A stretch of DNA of 64,000 bases from Petunia secreta (taxonomy: Eukaryota; Streptophyta; Magnoliopsida; Solanales; Solanaceae): contig JARKIP010000010.1 in the NCBI GenBank assembly GCA_029990175.1, positions 44,386,001 through 44,450,000 of the forward strand, given 5' to 3'. Position numbers and translations under genes: made by a program. The notes below the pieces were generated by a model, which saw only the letters and a program-made list of their open reading frames with translations, was not told the origin of the DNA and searched no databases. Shown one piece after another: positions 10,312 through 22,822 of the stretch (position 1 is its first letter; each line of letters begins with the position of its first letter).

Positions 10312-10718
10312 AAGATATGATATTTATTTTCTTTGGGATATTTAGATACCTTAATTAGAACCACGTAAAGGATCTGTTATTTTGTTTTCCTTCTGACAAT
10401 ATTAATTTCTTATACAAGACCCTAATTTTCCTTCGTACTTTTCTATTTTCCCAATTTTAACCTAACATTTGTGTCTTCATATGTTCCAATTTGGATCCCA
10501 TATACGAACAAAAATTATCTGTGAATATCATTGTCGGGCACATGAATTTGGATGGTAAAATATCAGATGCATGAACTTTGAAAGGATTAATTTACCATTT
10601 CACAATAATGAGTGGCCAATGTAGGAATAGGTGAATAGCAGCTCATGTTAAGAAATTCAAGTGGTAATGAATTACGAACTATAAAATTCAATTAAAGAAA
10701 CACATTTATTATGGTAGG
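10312..10718. other. AT-rich flank, no gene seen
   Basis: Unique-looking AT-rich DNA between Tat1 and the next element. It ends with GTAGG, the left target-site duplicate of that element. Confidence 0.6.
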
Positions 10719-11661
10719 TGTCACAGGGGTGATTTTTGATCACTTAAACCCGCCGAGGTTTGCCCCGTGCGGCAGCAACGCACCCTTGCGAAGCTCAGCC
10801 TTCCCAACGCTTTGCTTATATAATAGGGTCATTTGATTTCGTTTTAGCACTTAGCACAAGTTGTAACAGCAAGATAAGTAAAGTAGGAACACAACGATAT
10901 ACGGGAAACCAATTCCCAACCTTTATATTAACCCGAAAATACAAAGGAACGGCCAGCCATGGCCAAACGTCTCCTTCCCTAAGGAGGACGTTTTATTGTG
11001 TGTGTTTTGTGCTACATTTCTGTCTAAGTTGTTTACAATGAATAAAACAATCTTATATACAAAGGGGATCAGCCACAAAGGCATTACAAAAGGATAGGGA
11101 CGAAATAAGACACTTGGCAGCCCACTTTCCCATGATTTCAGCCATGTCAGCCACGTTTTTAGCCATGCTTCAGCGCCCAACCGCCCGCTCATGTGCCCTG
11201 CACATGCCTTCAGCATTCAGCCTTTGTCCAGCCGACTCAGCTCATCGTTCAGCCGGTTCTGCCTTGTCGTTCAGCACATTACGTCCCAATTTTGGCCAAG
11301 TGCCACGCACCACACTTAGCCAAGCCAATGCTTGCCTTGGCATCACAACACCATGTCATGACACCCCGTTGCCCACAACGTCGTTTGCTCGCTGTCCCGT
11401 TCGTTTGCCACCCGACAACCGAAGTCGTTCAATTCAATGCCCACACTTAGACACCCACAAGACACAAGGCTGCCTAGCCGTTGTGCCACCAAACGTTAGA
11501 CAATCAGCCCACACATGTTCTTGATCCCACCAAGCACATTAAGCCCGCACTTGTCCAACCGTTCGTCAATCATGTTGAATTTCACCCGTTCTTGCCCATG
11601 GCCGAGCCAACATGCCCAAACTCGTGCCATGGCCGAATCCCGCTAAATCGAGGGTCTAACA
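10719..11661 (-). repeat. 3' LTR of the compact element
   Basis: A minus-strand TATA box lies near 11060 (RC TTTGTATATAAG). From 10886 to the end it is almost identical to the other LTR, with one difference noticed in 776 bp. The first 167 bp (10719-10885) differ strongly. Confidence 0.9.
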
Positions 11662-12222
11662 AACCACCCGCACCACCTGAATTCGACGCCCTCGTCGAAC
11701 AGATTCAACAACACCCCACAAATGCAATGAAACACCACAAAAGTCACAAAAACCGTTTGCTACATTTCTCCTCCATGTGCAGCGTTTTTACCTTGCCTTT
11801 GCCCGTTTCCCTTGCATGTTTTATGTTGTTGCAGCGCCATTGTCAAGCCCTCCAAGCCGTTCACCACAAACAGCCCACATACGTCCGCTACTTGCAAAGA
11901 AATCACAAGCCAACAACCTTGAGTCTAGTGTCAAATTCGTTCCCAATGCAGCCCCAATTTGTGCACAACAAATTCAACACGTTTCTCCCATTTGTTCATC
12001 TTGTCTACTTCGTTTTTGCAAGTCCAACACGTTGCCATGCTCAAAAATTGAGCAACCAAACTGATTTTTCCCGAAATCAGCCCACAAACGACAGAAAAAT
12101 CACGTTTACTTACTTGTGTTGCCATTTCCAAGTACTAGACGGCCTCCCATTGAATCAAAGCCATCCCGAGCCCTCTCTTGATGTCTTGATCAGTCCGTTA
12201 CAGCCACCAAACGAACCTGCAT

Positions 12223-12234
12223 GCTCTGATACCA
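12223..12234 (-). other. primer-binding site (initiator tRNA-Met type)
   Basis: The minus strand reads TGGTATCAGAGC two bases inside the 5' LTR, the standard complement of the plant initiator tRNA-Met 3' end. This fixes the element's orientation as minus. Confidence 0.9.
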
Positions 12235-12236
12235 GT

Positions 12237-13176
12237 TGTCACAGGGGTGGATTTTGACAACCCAAACCTGCCGAGGTTTGCCCCTGCGCGGCAGTCAAGT
12301 CCTACTTGGCTCAGCCGACTTCCAACACTTTGTTAAAATAGGGTTGTTTGATTTCGTTTTAAGTCTTGGAACATACATAGGCAGCAAGATAAGTAAAAGA
12401 GGAACACAACGATATACGGGAAACCAATTCCCAACCTTTATATTAACCCGAAAATACAAAGGAACGGCCAGCCATGGCCAAACGTCTCCTTCCCTAAGGA
12501 GGACGTTTTATTGTGTGTGTTTTGTGCTACATTTCTGTCTAAGTTGTTTACAATGAATAAAACAATCTTATATACAAAGGGGATCAGCCACAAAGGCATT
12601 ACAAAAGGATAGGGACGAAATAAGACACTTGGCAGCCCACTTTCCCATGATTTCAGCCATGTCAGCCACGTTTTTAGCCATGCTTCAGCGCCCAACCGCC
12701 CGCTCATGTGCCCTGCACATGCCTTCAGCATTCAGCCTTTGTCCAGCCGACTCAGCTCATCGTTCAGCCGGTTCTGCCTTGTCGTTCAGCACATTACGTC
12801 CCAATTTTGGCCAAGTGCCACGCACCACACTTAGCCAAGCCAATGCTTGCCTTGGCATCACAACACCATGTCATGACACCCCGTTGCCCACAACGTCGTT
12901 TGCTCGCTGTCCCGTTCGTTTGCCACCCGACAACCGAAGTCGTTCAATTCAATGCCCACACTTAGACACCCACAAGACACAAGGCTGCCTAGCCGTTGTG
13001 CCACCAAACGTTAGACAATCAACCCACACATGTTCTTGATCCCACCAAGCACATTAAGCCCGCACTTGTCCAACCGTTCGTCAATCATGTTGAATTTCAC
13101 CCGTTCTTGCCCATGGCCGAGCCAACATGCCCAAACTCGTGCCATGGCCGAATCCCGCTAAATCGAGGGTCTAACA
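12237..13176 (-). repeat. 5' LTR of the compact element
   Basis: TG/CA-bounded repeat directly followed by the target duplicate GTAGG (13177-13181). ORFs in it duplicate those of the other LTR and are not genes. Confidence 0.9.
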
Positions 13177-13181
13177 GTAGG

Positions 13182-15300
13182 CATAGTACCTATATTATAA
13201 ACCAACAAGCTCGGTCAATCTATTATGTTGCCCTGTCAGTTAAAAGAAAACATTAATTAAAGTCTTAACTTAATTAGGTTCTGCAATTTGGACTAAGATG
13301 TTTTATGTCGACAAAATTAAAGAAAATAGAAACTGAATTCGATCCTCTATTTTGGTGGCCTACTTTGACAATTTCTTGGGTTGGAGGATGCCAATTATTT
13401 AACGCTGGTTCTTTAATTCCACAATTCTCATTTTTGTTAAAATATTCATTCAATAATACTTGTTTCTTTAAGAAAACCAATAAGGAGTTAATTTCTTTTT
13501 CTTATTTCCTTTTATTCTTCTTATTCTAACAATTATTTTAGCAAAATAAAAAAAAAGATTGAGATAAAAAAAAATAAGGATAATTAGTTAAACTCTTGTT
13601 ATTGATATATTTTACAAGGTATGCAAAAGATTAAAACAAGTAAAATTGGACCGGAAAAAAGTACCTAGACAGATTCTCATGACATTACGCTAAAGTTTGT
13701 CTTAATAAAAGAGTTACATGGTGCGAGACTTCTTGTAGTATTAGATAAGGTGATACTACAAGAAGATCCAGAAAACAGGTTTAATGCAAGAGCTCTTTTC
13801 CTATATATTTACCTCTAAATGTCAATAGGTAATGATATGCAATTTGAAAGAGGATTAGATTTGTTTTAAGAGTGGTGCAATGGGTTGGATTTTTACCCAA
13901 TATGAACGTTGGACTTTTGCCAGCTGAAGTTGTTCAATGGTTAATGAAATGATAAATATAAAGAATCTAAGGCAGTAGGTGCCAAAAACCCAACCCCACC
14001 ACCTTGCACGGAGTGTTATCCTCCTAAGTAACGGCTCCAAACAATTTCATCATGTCACGTTCATTCTTTGTTCTAAAACTCTCAAATCTTTGGCAGTATC
14101 TATCATTTCTGACACAACGGCTTCTGTGTTCATACTATTTTCAGATATTGCTTTAGAGGCTTTTGGATATTAATTTTAACACCCTATTAATTAAGTTTAC
14201 ACGAGTTATTGTAATTTCTCCATTTAGCAAAACTTCCCACTTGGTCTTGCCATTATCTTATTTTTGTTTGGGCAATTGTTGGATAAGTAAAAAATCCAAA
14301 TTTCTAAAATCATTGATCATCAATAGTTAATGCTACCACGACGAGAAAATTTATCAACACAATGTGTGTGTCAGGTATCTTTACTTTTGCAATATTTAGT
14401 AGTTGATTGCGATAACATCAAATAAGAATTTAAGAGAAAAATATTTTAGAGCTTATTTATAGTGGTATTGCGTATAATACATAAAAACGTAAAAACAACA
14501 CATTTCCAAATCAATGAAGATGATTTATGAGTGGTAAAAGAAAATTAAAAACACTCGGAATGTTGAATTATAATGCATAAAATATCTTTATTTGTTCATT
14601 ATTAACAACAAAATTAAGTGATTGGGATCCCGTCCAGTCACTTTTTGTCAAGTATTATTCGATGAAAACTTAAAATTATACCACGTCATCAAAATGATAT
14701 CTAATGGCCTCTATTCTTTGTAATTAAAATACAAAAACATATTCCCTTGTAACTTTATTTCTTTACAAACATTCTTCAAAGAACTTGGAACTTTACAACT
14801 TTCGACTCCTTCATTGCTTCGTCTTTCTTTATCATATTCAGATTTCACCTCTTTTTCCTATTCATCTTTCTTGAAAACATTGACTAATTTGAGATGTATA
14901 AACTTTACTTGAAAGATAATACTGCATTGGAGAGGTAAAAACCAAATTATTATTTGAAATTCTTTTAGCTTGCCTAAACAGATGTAGAAATAAGGAATAT
15001 ATAGTAGCAGTCCTTTTTTTTTTCTTTTCCTTTCAATAATCTCAAATTCAAATATCTTTAATCTTCACCTCTCAATCATAAGCTAAGCTGTGGTAAAAAA
15101 GAAGAAGATAAATGCGCTGCAATTTTGAGAGCTTTTGAATCCAACTAACTAAGGTAACAGACGAGAGAGACAGGCAGATGTTGAGATAACTTGACAACTT
15201 CTTTTTGTATTTTAATTACAAAAAAAAAAAAAAAAAAAAAAATGACACTAGTTCGTATGTGGGGAAAAGAAAGAGAGCAAAGAAAGTTCATACTAGTTCA
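13182..15300. other. AT-rich intergenic DNA
   Basis: No coding frame, RNA gene or recognisable element. A 13-bp perfect inverted repeat (13729-13741 with 13753-13765, 11-nt loop) and a run of about 22 A (ending near 15241) are the only structures noticed. Confidence 0.6.
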
Positions 15301-15302
15301 TA

Positions 15303-15561
15303 CTCCCTCTGTTCCAAAATGATTGTCACAGTTCGGATTTCGAGAGTCAAACGAGTTCATTTTGACCGTGAATTTAAACATATAATCTTTAAGTTTTTTG
15401 TAACGATGTTTATATATTTAGAAACTATATAAAAAGTACTATAAGTCACAATAATTAATAATTCAAAATATTTAAAAGACATATAAAAATATTACGGTCA
15501 AAGCTAAACTCGTTTGACTCTCGAAATCCAAACTGTGACAATCATTTTGGAACGGAGGGAG
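15303..15561. mobile_element. Stowaway-like MITE (Tc1/mariner), 259 bp
   Basis: Terminal inverted repeats begin CTCCCTCTGTTCC and end GGAACGGAGGGAG, the Stowaway signature. Pairing extends more than 50 bp inward on both sides. It is flanked by the expected TA duplication (15301-15302 and 15562-15563). No coding content; it would be mobilised in trans by a mariner-like transposase. Confidence 0.93.
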
Positions 15562-15563
15562 TA

Positions 15564-16440
15564 GTAGTTGTGTCCGTGTCTTTTGCACCTGAAGGACGTT
15601 CATGGTTTCTTCTGTTTTGTAATTAAGTTGTATTTCTCAATCTAGCTAGGTGCACATACTTTTCCATCGAAAACCAAAAATCATTCCGTCGAACTATATA
15701 TTGTAGTCTCTTAACTAGGTTATCGAATATTTGAAATCAAAGGAGTTCCACGACGAACACAAGTATGCCATTCTATTAGTACCTAACTAAGATTACCATA
15801 TGTGCAACCAACAATCGACATTGAAACAAAATGTTAGTCAAGAAATTAAAGTCATCAACGTGAAACTTAGCAGTTGATTAATTTGGATGATCTCGCAACA
15901 CTCATCGTAATGAAAAGGGGAGACAACAAATGAAGAGAAAGGGGAACTAATTCCAACCCCTATAGAATGTTTGTAGTGTTTGTCCTGACTGAAGGTGGTT
16001 TAGAAGTCAGTAAATCTTACTATCTTAATAGTGCCTATCAAAAAAAAAAAAAAAAAACTAGTGCCTATTTTAATTCCCTAGAAGTGGCATTGTCATATGC
16101 TTGGGGATTACAAATGCCGCGTAAACCTATAGAGAGTAGTTGGGGAAGTTGAGAAAATGTGAGTAATGCCAAGAAGGTTGATGACTTGTTCATTCTTCCT
16201 TTTCTTGTTGGCATTTTTCTTAAAATGAGTTTGACAAATGGACTTTTTATATTTTTAGTTGTTAATGATAATTATTGATTATAATGACAACTCTGAAGTG
16301 GTTGGCTTTTACATTCCTCATACGTACGAATTAATAGATAGCATGCACAGAATGCTGGTTGACCTAAATATGGTCTTCATCAAATCATATTCTTAATGTT
16401 ATACACTTCTCTTTTTTGAAATTCCCTTGATTGTTCCCTT
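15564..16440. other. AT-rich intergenic DNA
   Basis: No gene or named repeat seen. It contains an A-run near 16040-16056. Confidence 0.5.
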
Positions 16441-16446
16441 GATTGG

Positions 16447-17195
16447 GATCGGGGAGGGTGTGATGTATACATACCTTAACCTATCTTATGTGAGGTTGTT
16501 TCCGATGATCTTCGGCTCAAGAAAACAAGTTTGGAATATTGAAAAAATAAAAGTATTGACAGGAAAAGATTACATACAATCAAAGCAAAAGAAACAACTA
16601 TTGTAACAAAATAGATGAACAAGGTAATAACAACAATAATACTGATAAGAATAAGAGGAAGCAAATAAGCTACTAAAAGACCCTTATTAATTAGAAAACT
16701 CTAATCTTAAGAATTGAGACTATCTTTCTAGGGATCTATATACTCTCATCGAAAAAAAAGAAATTGATCGGTACATACTGAACCTCTACCCTAATCTTCG
16801 GCCTCCAAACTCTCATATCTAAGGTCATGTCTTTGGTAATGCTGTAGGTATGGCGACATCTCTTGTCTAATCAACTCTCTTCAATTCTTTCTCCGTCTAT
16901 CTCTACTTCTCCTTAGACCCATAACTACCAACCTATCGCACCTGCTCACTGGGCATCTCTCCTCCTCTTCACATGCCTGTACAATCTCATCTTTGATTCC
17001 CACTTCTTATCCACCATAGAGGATGTTTGTAATCTTTATCTCTTTTAGTATGTCCACACATCCATTTAAGCATCATCATCTCTATTACTCTCATTTTCAC
17101 GTGAGTGTTCTTGATTGGCCAACACTCTTTCCCATAAAACAAAATATATTGGTATAAAAGTCGACGAGCAATTCTTCGCATGAAATTTATGCAGC
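16447..17195 (-). pseudogene. 3' end of an RTE-type LINE, highly decayed
   Basis: Reverse-strand sequence matches the C-terminal part and 3' UTR of the LINE at 37343-40530. A peptide containing GKECWPIKNTHVKMR and MMMLKWMCGHTKRDK corresponds to GAECWSVKNSHV and MKMLRWKYGHTK in the better copy. The 3' UTR phrase RC of GAGGTTGTTTCCGATGATC (about 16492) matches the one at about 37430. It is a short 5'-truncated copy, as is usual for LINEs. Confidence 0.7.
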
Positions 17196-17991
17196 ATTTA
17201 CTTTTCTATATAAAAATGGAAATTTGTTTTAAGTACGTTGATTTTAACCGTCGTCTTTGACATCATTTTAATGTGATATATCCATCTATTTGTGATTCTC
17301 TCAATAATTGGTACAAAGTTTGACATAATACAATCGTTGGATCTGTAAGAAGCATAATCTAGTTGCGAATCTAGACAAGTTAAAAAATAAATTTACTACT
17401 CCATGTTTTATTGATGAAGTGCACAGACAGCCGTCTTTAGAAGGACTATTTATAAAATAGCCACCATTTACAATATATTTAAAATTAACCACGCCAGATC
17501 AAAGCTTGCCTATTCCGGTTCAAACTTTAGAGTCATGGTGAGTAGTTTGATTGTTATTATTGAACTTCAGATATGTGGTCTTAAATTTGAACATTCTTCT
17601 TCTCTTTTTCAAGACAATCACATTTCATTATAAGAAAAATAATAATGACATAAACTTACAACATAATTCAGTAATTCAGATAATGTCCGATAAGAAGGCT
17701 TAGCAATAAAATGCATTCTAGTTTAAACGAAATCAAGTTGATATCTTTTTCAGCTTGAGTCTGTTACTCTCTCTGAAATTCATATTCCATTGTGCAGACT
17801 TTCAGCAAATGAGTTTAATATATTGCTATCAGCTATGGATCATTCAAAGAAGTAATATTATCAAAATTTTGCAATACAAGAATAAAAAGATGAAGGCGGA
17901 GAAGGAGAAGAGGGAAAAGGAAGAGCAGCAATTAGTAATTTGCCCTGGGTTATTGCAAATTATGGATCATCTAATCTAAATACTTGAGTAG
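17196..17991. other. AT-rich intergenic DNA
   Basis: Nothing recognisable. The frame at 17755-17979 is short, low-complexity and Lys-rich, and not supported as a gene. Confidence 0.5.
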
Positions 17992-18761
17992 TGTTGCACG
18001 CAGTGCACCTATAGTGTGCTTCTTTTTCGCTGAAGAACCAAAAACTGGAATAACGAACACGGAATTTTTACATGAAAAACTCTTTGCTCAAGGGAGGAAA
18101 AAACGATCTACATTTTGAGATTTTAAAATTCTTTCACTAACACAACGAGCAAGTTTTAGATTACAAACTATATAACCAAGGGGCTACACTCTAGACCCTA
18201 CAAACTCTCAAAGCTAAACTCTAGCTTTTACAAGTTATGCCTCACAAATTCACCTAATACAATGCTTCTCAGACTAGGCAAATAGGTAACAGTTCATACA
18301 TAATTTAACACGAAAACAATAATAAAGTACCTATTGTAATAACTGGATTAGTACAAAGTTCTTCAAAGGTTGTCTGCTTTTGTCTACTCGCTCACGATCA
18401 ACAATTGTATTGCCTTTTAATACTCTCAGCTCTCCTAGTAAATGAATGAATGTACGGCAGCCTCAATTACTAGCTTTTATAGGGTATGTGAAACCCTAGT
18501 AGGTTATCACTAGGAATCTTCTAGAATATCTCCTATGATATACTCCTTGTTTGACTCGATCTCATTTATACTTCACTAAGGCAGCCAAGACACGACTCTT
18601 TTGCTAATTAGGATTAGTGAACTTGTACGTGCCAAGTTTTCCTAGTTCTACATGGATATGCATTCTGCTATATTTTCAATCAATCATGCTATCTCACAAG
18701 GACCATGTCCTTCACCAGGTCCTTTATTTGTCAATATTCAAAACTCAAACATCTTCCAACA
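17992..18761 (-). repeat. copia-like 3' LTR (minus strand)
   Basis: The minus strand reads TGTTGGAAGATG... from 18761 and ends ...GCGTGCAACA at 17992, about 770 bp. It is preceded on that strand by ATCATCAAAAAAGGGAAATT (18762-18781), a PPT of the style seen before Sire/copia LTRs. A matching 5' LTR was not found; the element is disrupted beyond about 25080. Confidence 0.55.
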
Positions 18762-18824
18762 AATTTCCCTTTTTTGATGATGACAAATAAATGTTGTCAA
18801 GTAACCTGTACAATCCACACCAAA

Positions 18825-19541
18825 TGATGCGATTCGGATTAGTACCCGAAGCTATTGAGGGTTCACGTTCAATATCCGAAGCTTGGAATGCTTCAAAAGG
18901 GCTTGAAAGCCAAGAATCAAGTCAAATGATTGACCAAATAAACAAATTGGAGCTTAATGGAAATTGGGTCCACGCGATCGCGAGAAAACAGGAGCGGTAG
19001 CACAGAAGCAGTCAAATCCATTGCGCGATTGCGAGACACTCCACGGATCGCGATGAAGCCTCGTGAACATATGGTGCGATTGCGATATCCAAGACACGGT
19101 CGCGATGAAGGACGGCCAGGCCAGATTTCCAGAATCAACATTAGGGGCTTTTTAGTCAATTCCTTCATTGTATTTAGTAACTACTATAAATAGTCTAATT
19201 GAGGGGTTTAGTCAGGAGTTAGAGTTTATTGGATGACTGAGAATACTCTTGTGAGAGTATGTGTGGGTATAATCCCTTTTCCTCTTCTTGGATTCTCTTA
19301 TGTAAGAGATCCATTGCTTGAGTTCAAGTCTCTTCCCCCACAGATATTGGTCTTTGATTGCATTCGTCTAAATTAGGGTATTACAATGTATTTGTATTGT
19401 TCTAATTTACTTGCAATTAAGGGATTTGATTCCTTTCTTTTTTTCTATCTTTTCCCCAATTTCCTTCCATCCTTTACTTTGTGACGTTTCTTTTATCATT
19501 TTGTTGATCGTTTCCTATTCTTAGCATTTAGGATCATATCA
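18825..19541 (+). repeat. 5' LTR of the 5-kb gypsy-type element
   Basis: A TATA-like ACTATAAATAG is at about 19183-19193. It contains the 10-bp palindrome CGCGATCGCG (18973-18982) and decayed variants. Confidence 0.9.
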
Positions 19542-19543
19542 TT

Positions 19544-19555
19544 TGGTATCAGAGC
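19544..19555 (+). other. primer-binding site (initiator tRNA-Met type)
   Basis: TGGTATCAGAGC lies two bases after the 5' LTR. Confidence 0.9.
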
Positions 19556-20538
19556 TCGGATCGGTGTTTGTTCCTACAAACACTATCTAGGATTTGATTA
19601 TCAAAATCTGAAAATCACAAAAAAATTAAAAAATGCAAAAATTGAGTCATAGATTTAGGGTTTCTTTGGATGAAATCTTTGTTACCAATTGTTGGTTGAT
19701 GATTCTAGAAGCTATATCTTGAAGGAATTGAACAAGAAACAACATTTCGGGCATAAATTTGAAGAATCAAAATCTAGGGTTCTTCAAGTTCTTCAACAAC
19801 TGATTTGGAGCTTTTGCATTTTGGGTGTTGTTTTTGAAGAATTGATTATTGGAGTTTGTTCACGGACTTATAAGAAGCTTATATCTCAAATTTGAAGCAA
19901 AAATAAGTTGATTTGGGCTTCAAAATCTGCATCAGACCCAGATTTTGTTCTTTGCGATCGCACGCCAACTGTCGCGATCGCACATGCTTGTGTAATTATT
20001 GTACTTCGCAATCACGCAGCAATAGCGCAGGCTTGTTGAAATTTGTTTTTCGCGATCGCCCGCCGGCAGCGCAGGGTTATTGACTTACTCTTCGCGATAG
20101 TCATGCGATAGCGCTAAACAAAAAAATCAGTTACTTTACAGATTGCTCGGACAGCCCCTAAACAGTTTCAGGTCATCCAAATCCAAATTCATTTCTTGCC
20201 AATTCGATTCGTGCTTTTCTCTTTTTAGTTTTATTGTATATTTTATTTGTTCCTAGTTCGTTTATGTGTCTTTGTCCGTTTCTTTGGTATCTTATAAACT
20301 CCACTCCAAACCGAAGCATGCATACTTGCCTTGAGAATTGAGGTTGTAGAACCTTGAAGAGATTGAGGAAATCCTTGAGTGGATAAAGGCTTGAGTGGTG
20401 AGAACATTAGAGTGTGGTCACAAAAGCCATTGATCTTGAGTGTATACACAAGTGGAAAGAAAATTGAGTGATCATATATTGAGTGATACACGTGAGGGTG
20501 TGAATTTATGAGGTTCTTTTCTTTTCATTGTTGCAAAT

Positions 20539-22485
20539 ATGTCCTCGGATGATGACTGTGGAGGTTATGACTCCTAATGAGATGATGGGGATTGTTACGG
20601 TGATTGTGGAGACTATGGTTCCTATGATGATGGTGGGAGTTCCTATGATGAACCGGAAAATTATGGCTCTTGTGTTGATGAAGCGAGTTACTATGATGAT
20701 CATGAAGCTTATGGAGACAAATGTGAAGATTTTTATGCTTCTAGTCATGAAGTTGATTATAGTGACACTTCAAGTTACAATGTTCCTACTTACTCTTCTT
20801 ATGATGAACTTGAAAATATAGATAGTGACATGGAGAGAATTGATGATGATGTTTTATTATAGAGAATGTTCATTTTCATCTTCTCTTGGTGTTTCTAACA
20901 ATAAGCAAAAGAGTAATAGTGGTCTTTCCATTGGTTTGAGAAGAAGTCGTAGTTATTCCATGAGAAAAGGGAGCTTACATCTTCTACTTGTGCTAAAACG
21001 TTCGATGCTTCCAATTCTTATGTGAAAGGCAATGTGAGACCTAACGTGAGAAAAAGTGCTACTTTTGCTACAAATGGTTGGCCATGTTCTAACAATGCTT
21101 TGAGAGATTTGGAGGGTTATGGAGGTAAGTCAAATGGGATGAATGCCTCTTGTGGTCCGACTACTAGGGAGGATCCATTCGGCCATTACTATGAAGATGG
21201 ACACAAGAAGAAGCTAAGTAGATTTACTATTAGTGTTGAAGGATATAAAGGCTATATTCTACAAGTTGATAATATTGATACAAATTGCATTAGCCCTACT
21301 TTGGTTAAGGAGTTGAGACTACCTTTTTATAAATTGGCAACTTCTTATGAGTATAATGGAGTATGGATTGATAGAGTAGCAAAGGTTTGCATTTCATAAG
21401 GGAGATATAAGGAATATGTGTTTTGTGAAGTGTACCCTTTGTACACTTGTCATGTTTGATTGGGAATGCCTTGGATGCAAAACAAAGAGTTTCAATACAA
21501 TGCATCAAGGGACATGTACTATGTGGGAATGAATATGAGGTGCTATGACTTTGCTCCTAGGAGACAAGTCAAGAAATATGACTTGGAGGGTGGTAGGAAA
21601 ATTAGCACTTCAAGTGGTGGCAAGTTGAAGGTTAAGGTGAAGAGTATTCCTATCCCTTCCAAAGGGATTCTTGGCACATGCCCTAGTCCAAATGAACTTG
21701 AGAGAGAAAATATTGAAAGGAGTAAGGGAGTGTCAAGTGACAACTCAAGAAAAGAAAAAAAAGAGCTTGAATTGAGTGAAGTGAGTGAGTTGTCACAAGA
21801 AAAGAGAGAAGATTGTGAAGAAAAATTGAGAGAAAAGAAAGAGGTAAAACAAAAGAGTGAGGGTGAGGATTTTCCTTATTTTTATGATTCTAATCTTTCT
21901 TGTTTCTCTAGTTGTTTTGTGAATTTTGAAGGTACTCTTTGAGAAGCTAAACTGGGGAACCCTTCTTTGGAAGTGGTTCCATTCCTTGAAGAAAAAGAGG
22001 AGATCAAAGTGAAGTCTCCAAATGAATAAGTGAGCTTAAATTTGAAAAGTCAAGGTAAAGAAGAATCCTTAGGTGTGCTACAAGGTAACAAAGCTAATCC
22101 TAACTCTTGCAAATCATTGAATGAGTTTGATAGAGACTTGAGTATGGTTGATAGCTTTACTTTTTGTGAAACTAATGATTCTTTATCTTGCATTGCTAAT
22201 AGTCAAAGTGAAATTTGTGAGGATGCACTACTTGAGCACACTTGTGAAAAGAAAATTGATGGTTTTTGTGTGTGTGAATTATTCCATACTAGTGGTGTGC
22301 AAATGGATGAGCTTGAACAAAATAGTTTGTGTTATGACACCCCACCTTTGTTTGATAAATGTGAAAATAAATTGCTTGATCTTGATGTGAAAATATTTGA
22401 TAGCATTCTTGATTTTGGTGGTAGTTTGTGTCAAGGTCTTAAAATGTTTGAAAATCCATTGTTTGTTGAAAATGAGCAAGAATAA
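20539..22485 (+). pseudogene. broken internal ORF with retropepsin-like core
   Basis: Most of this stretch reads in one frame, with stops near 20572-20577, 20860, 21397, 21458, 21940, 22027 and 22483 and a frame change near 20860-20960. The N-terminal part is very rich in Asp, Tyr and Ser (DDCGGYDS style repeats). At about 21220-21520 a protease-like pattern appears: a strand with GYILQVDNID, then SPTLVKELRLPF, then LGMPWMQNKEF, the last like the retropepsin flap-side LG-x-PW motif; the Asp-Thr/Ser-Gly triad is not intact. The C-terminal third is Lys/Glu-rich. I read it as a gag/protease remnant; no polymerase follows. Confidence 0.5.
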
Positions 22486-22822
22486 GTGTTGGAAGGTGAT
22501 TTTAGTATTACCAACCCACTATTTGTTGAAAAAATGATTCTTGTGACTTGCTTAAGTGTAATAATTGTGTGGGTGCTAGCAATTAACCCCCAAAATGTTT
22601 GTTGAAAGCTTGTCTAATGTTTGGAAGTCCTCCAAAGGTGAAGATTGCTACTTAAAGAAGGAGGGAGGCACTAGTAATTGTAGTGGTAAAGTAATAGATG
22701 CTAGTTTTAGTGTCAATTTCTTTACTTGCTTTATTCCTAGTTTTGAGCATACATTTAGAGTAGAGTTTGCTAGAGCTTCCAAGGTTAAGGGTGATAAATT
22801 GTCAATGGAGGCTTGACATGAG

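Larger units (their letters stand above)
10719..13176 (-). mobile_element. compact non-autonomous LTR retrotransposon, minus strand
   Basis: Two direct repeats of 943 and 940 bp (10719-11661, 12237-13176) flank a 575-bp interior. The element is bounded by GTAGG at 10714-10718 and 13177-13181. On the minus strand the order is LTR TGTTAGACCC...CCCTGTGACA, spacer, PBS TGGTATCAGAGC (12223-12234), interior, purine-rich tract (about 11662-11680) and LTR. The interior encodes nothing recognisable. With LTRs this long it is not a classic TRIM; it is a short element that must depend on another family's proteins. Confidence 0.9.

Noticed and set aside
11114..11524. Open frame repeated almost unchanged at 12629-13039, and the 258-codon frame at 11481-12257
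   Set aside because: They lie in the two LTRs and the interior of the compact element, read on the strand opposite to it, with no known motif. Duplication follows from the LTR pair.
13729..13765. 13-bp perfect hairpin as a microRNA precursor
   Set aside because: Stem too short for a plant precursor.
20528..20821. Met-rich open frame
   Set aside because: Out-of-frame shadow of the Asp/Tyr-rich frame starting at 20539; GATGAT-type codons read as ATGATG.
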